Source: an uncultured Odoribacter sp. (GTDB lineage: Bacteria > Bacteroidota > Bacteroidia > Bacteroidales > Marinifilaceae). Taken from it: 6,399 nt of DNA. The DNA is taken from positions 1 through 6,399 of the forward strand of contig CAKVCR010000172.1 in assembly GCA_934725835.1 (NCBI GenBank). The letters run 5' to 3'. The first letter of the stretch is position 1; each line of letters starts with the position of its first letter. The position numbers were made by a program, and so were the translations under genes. Shown here piece by piece: positions 5,949-6,399 of this stretch. The notes beneath the pieces were generated by a model. It was not told the origin of the DNA. It made no database searches and worked only from the letters and a program-made list of their open reading frames with translations.

Positions 5949-6399
5949 ATGTTTTTGGAAAATGCAAAACGGAACGGGTGGATAGAAGTAATTTGTGGCT
6001 CTATGTTTTCGGGAAAAACGGAGGAATTGATTCGTCGTTTGAAACGTGCGCAATTTGCAAAACAAAAAGTGGAAATCTTTAAACCTGCTATAGATGTGCG
6101 TTATTCTGAAGGAGATGTGGTTTCGCATGATTCTCATGCGATTCGGTGTACTCCGGTGGAAAATTCCGGAAATATTCTTTTATTGACAGGAGATGTTGAT
6201 GTGGTGGGTATTGATGAAGCACAATTTTTTGACTCTAATATAGTATCCGTATGCAAAATTTTAGCGGATAATGGTGTTCGTGTGATAGTTGCAGGACTTG
6301 ATATGGATTATTTGGGAAATCCTTTTGGTTCGATGCCTAATTTAATGGCAGTGGCAGAATATGTGACTAAAGTACATGCTATATGCGTGAGATGTGGAA
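5949..6399 (+). CDS. tdk: Thymidine kinase, type II, 3'-truncated
   Basis: Thymidine kinase phosphorylates thymidine (and deoxyuridine) with ATP in the cytoplasmic pyrimidine salvage pathway. The first 150 codons are visible and the reading frame is still open at the window edge; full family members are about 190-200 residues. The P-loop GSMFSGKT is at 17-24, followed by EELIRRLKRA. IDEAQFF at 88-94 holds the Walker B Asp89 and the probable catalytic base Glu90. GLDMDYLGNPFG (116-127) matches the conserved G-L-D-x-D-F-x-G segment, with Tyr for Phe. HAICVRCG (143-150) gives the first two zinc-binding cysteines, Cys146 and Cys149; the second pair would lie beyond the edge. The N-terminus MFLENAKRNGWIEVICGSMF is like Bacteroidota Tdk and supports the ATG at 5949. 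The frame is open back to the dacB stop, but no better start is seen there. A 36-base gap with a candidate promoter separates it from dacB. Confidence 0.96.
   Translation, partial: MFLENAKRNGWIEVICGSMFSGKTEELIRRLKRAQFAKQKVEIFKPAIDVRYSEGDVVSHDSHAIRCTPVENSGNILLLTGDVDVVGIDEAQFFDSNIVSVCKILADNGVRVIVAGLDMDYLGNPFGSMPNLMAVAEYVTKVHAICVRCG

Noticed and set aside
5931..6137. A 68-codon open frame on the - strand opposite the start of tdk
   Set aside because: It covers the tdk promoter region and P-loop codons and shows no protein-like features; it is a shadow of tdk.
1..6399. A hidden defence, mobile or otherwise undescribed system
   Set aside because: Every long stretch is accounted for by a recognised core gene on one strand. 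There are no integrase, transposase, toxin-antitoxin pair, repeat array or unexplained gap longer than 36 bases.

Overview
The window carries eight protein-coding genes, all on the + strand and packed end to end, with gaps of 2 to 36 bases. In order they are lgt (5' end cut off), a guaD-type deaminase, rmuC, engB, xseA, xseB, dacB and tdk (3' end cut off). No stretch longer than 36 bases lacks a gene. I see no tRNA, rRNA, CRISPR array, insertion sequence or phage gene.

The source is very probably a Bacteroidota bacterium, most likely of the order Bacteroidales. The basis is moderately low GC by eye, weak or absent Shine-Dalgarno sequences before most genes, an exact TAnnTTTG (-7) element before tdk, and protein details typical of the phylum. 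Those details include the EngB N-terminus, the Tdk N-terminus running into the P-loop, and a DacB signal peptide with a probable cut before Gln. I cannot place the family or genus from the sequence alone.

Layout: 1-561 is the C-terminal part of the lipoprotein diacylglyceryl transferase. 564-1034 is a zinc-dependent guanine deaminase-like enzyme. 1054-2349 is the membrane-anchored coiled-coil protein RmuC. 2380-2988 is the ribosome-assembly GTPase EngB. 3014-4537 holds the two subunits of exonuclease VII. 4542-5912 is an exported class C penicillin-binding protein (DacB/PBP4). From 5949 onward is the first 150 codons of thymidine kinase.

The genes cover two themes: envelope building (lgt, dacB) and nucleic-acid or nucleotide metabolism (guaD, rmuC, xseAB, tdk), with one ribosome biogenesis factor (engB). 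Spacing suggests lgt-guaD-rmuC and engB-xseA-xseB-dacB are co-transcribed. A candidate promoter and the largest gap precede tdk. A weaker promoter-like element precedes engB.

This looks like an ordinary core-genome housekeeping block. I found no convincing sign of an undescribed system. The points most worth checking are an altered conserved motif in DacB, the tandem repeat and promoter before tdk, and an unusually strong Shine-Dalgarno site before rmuC.
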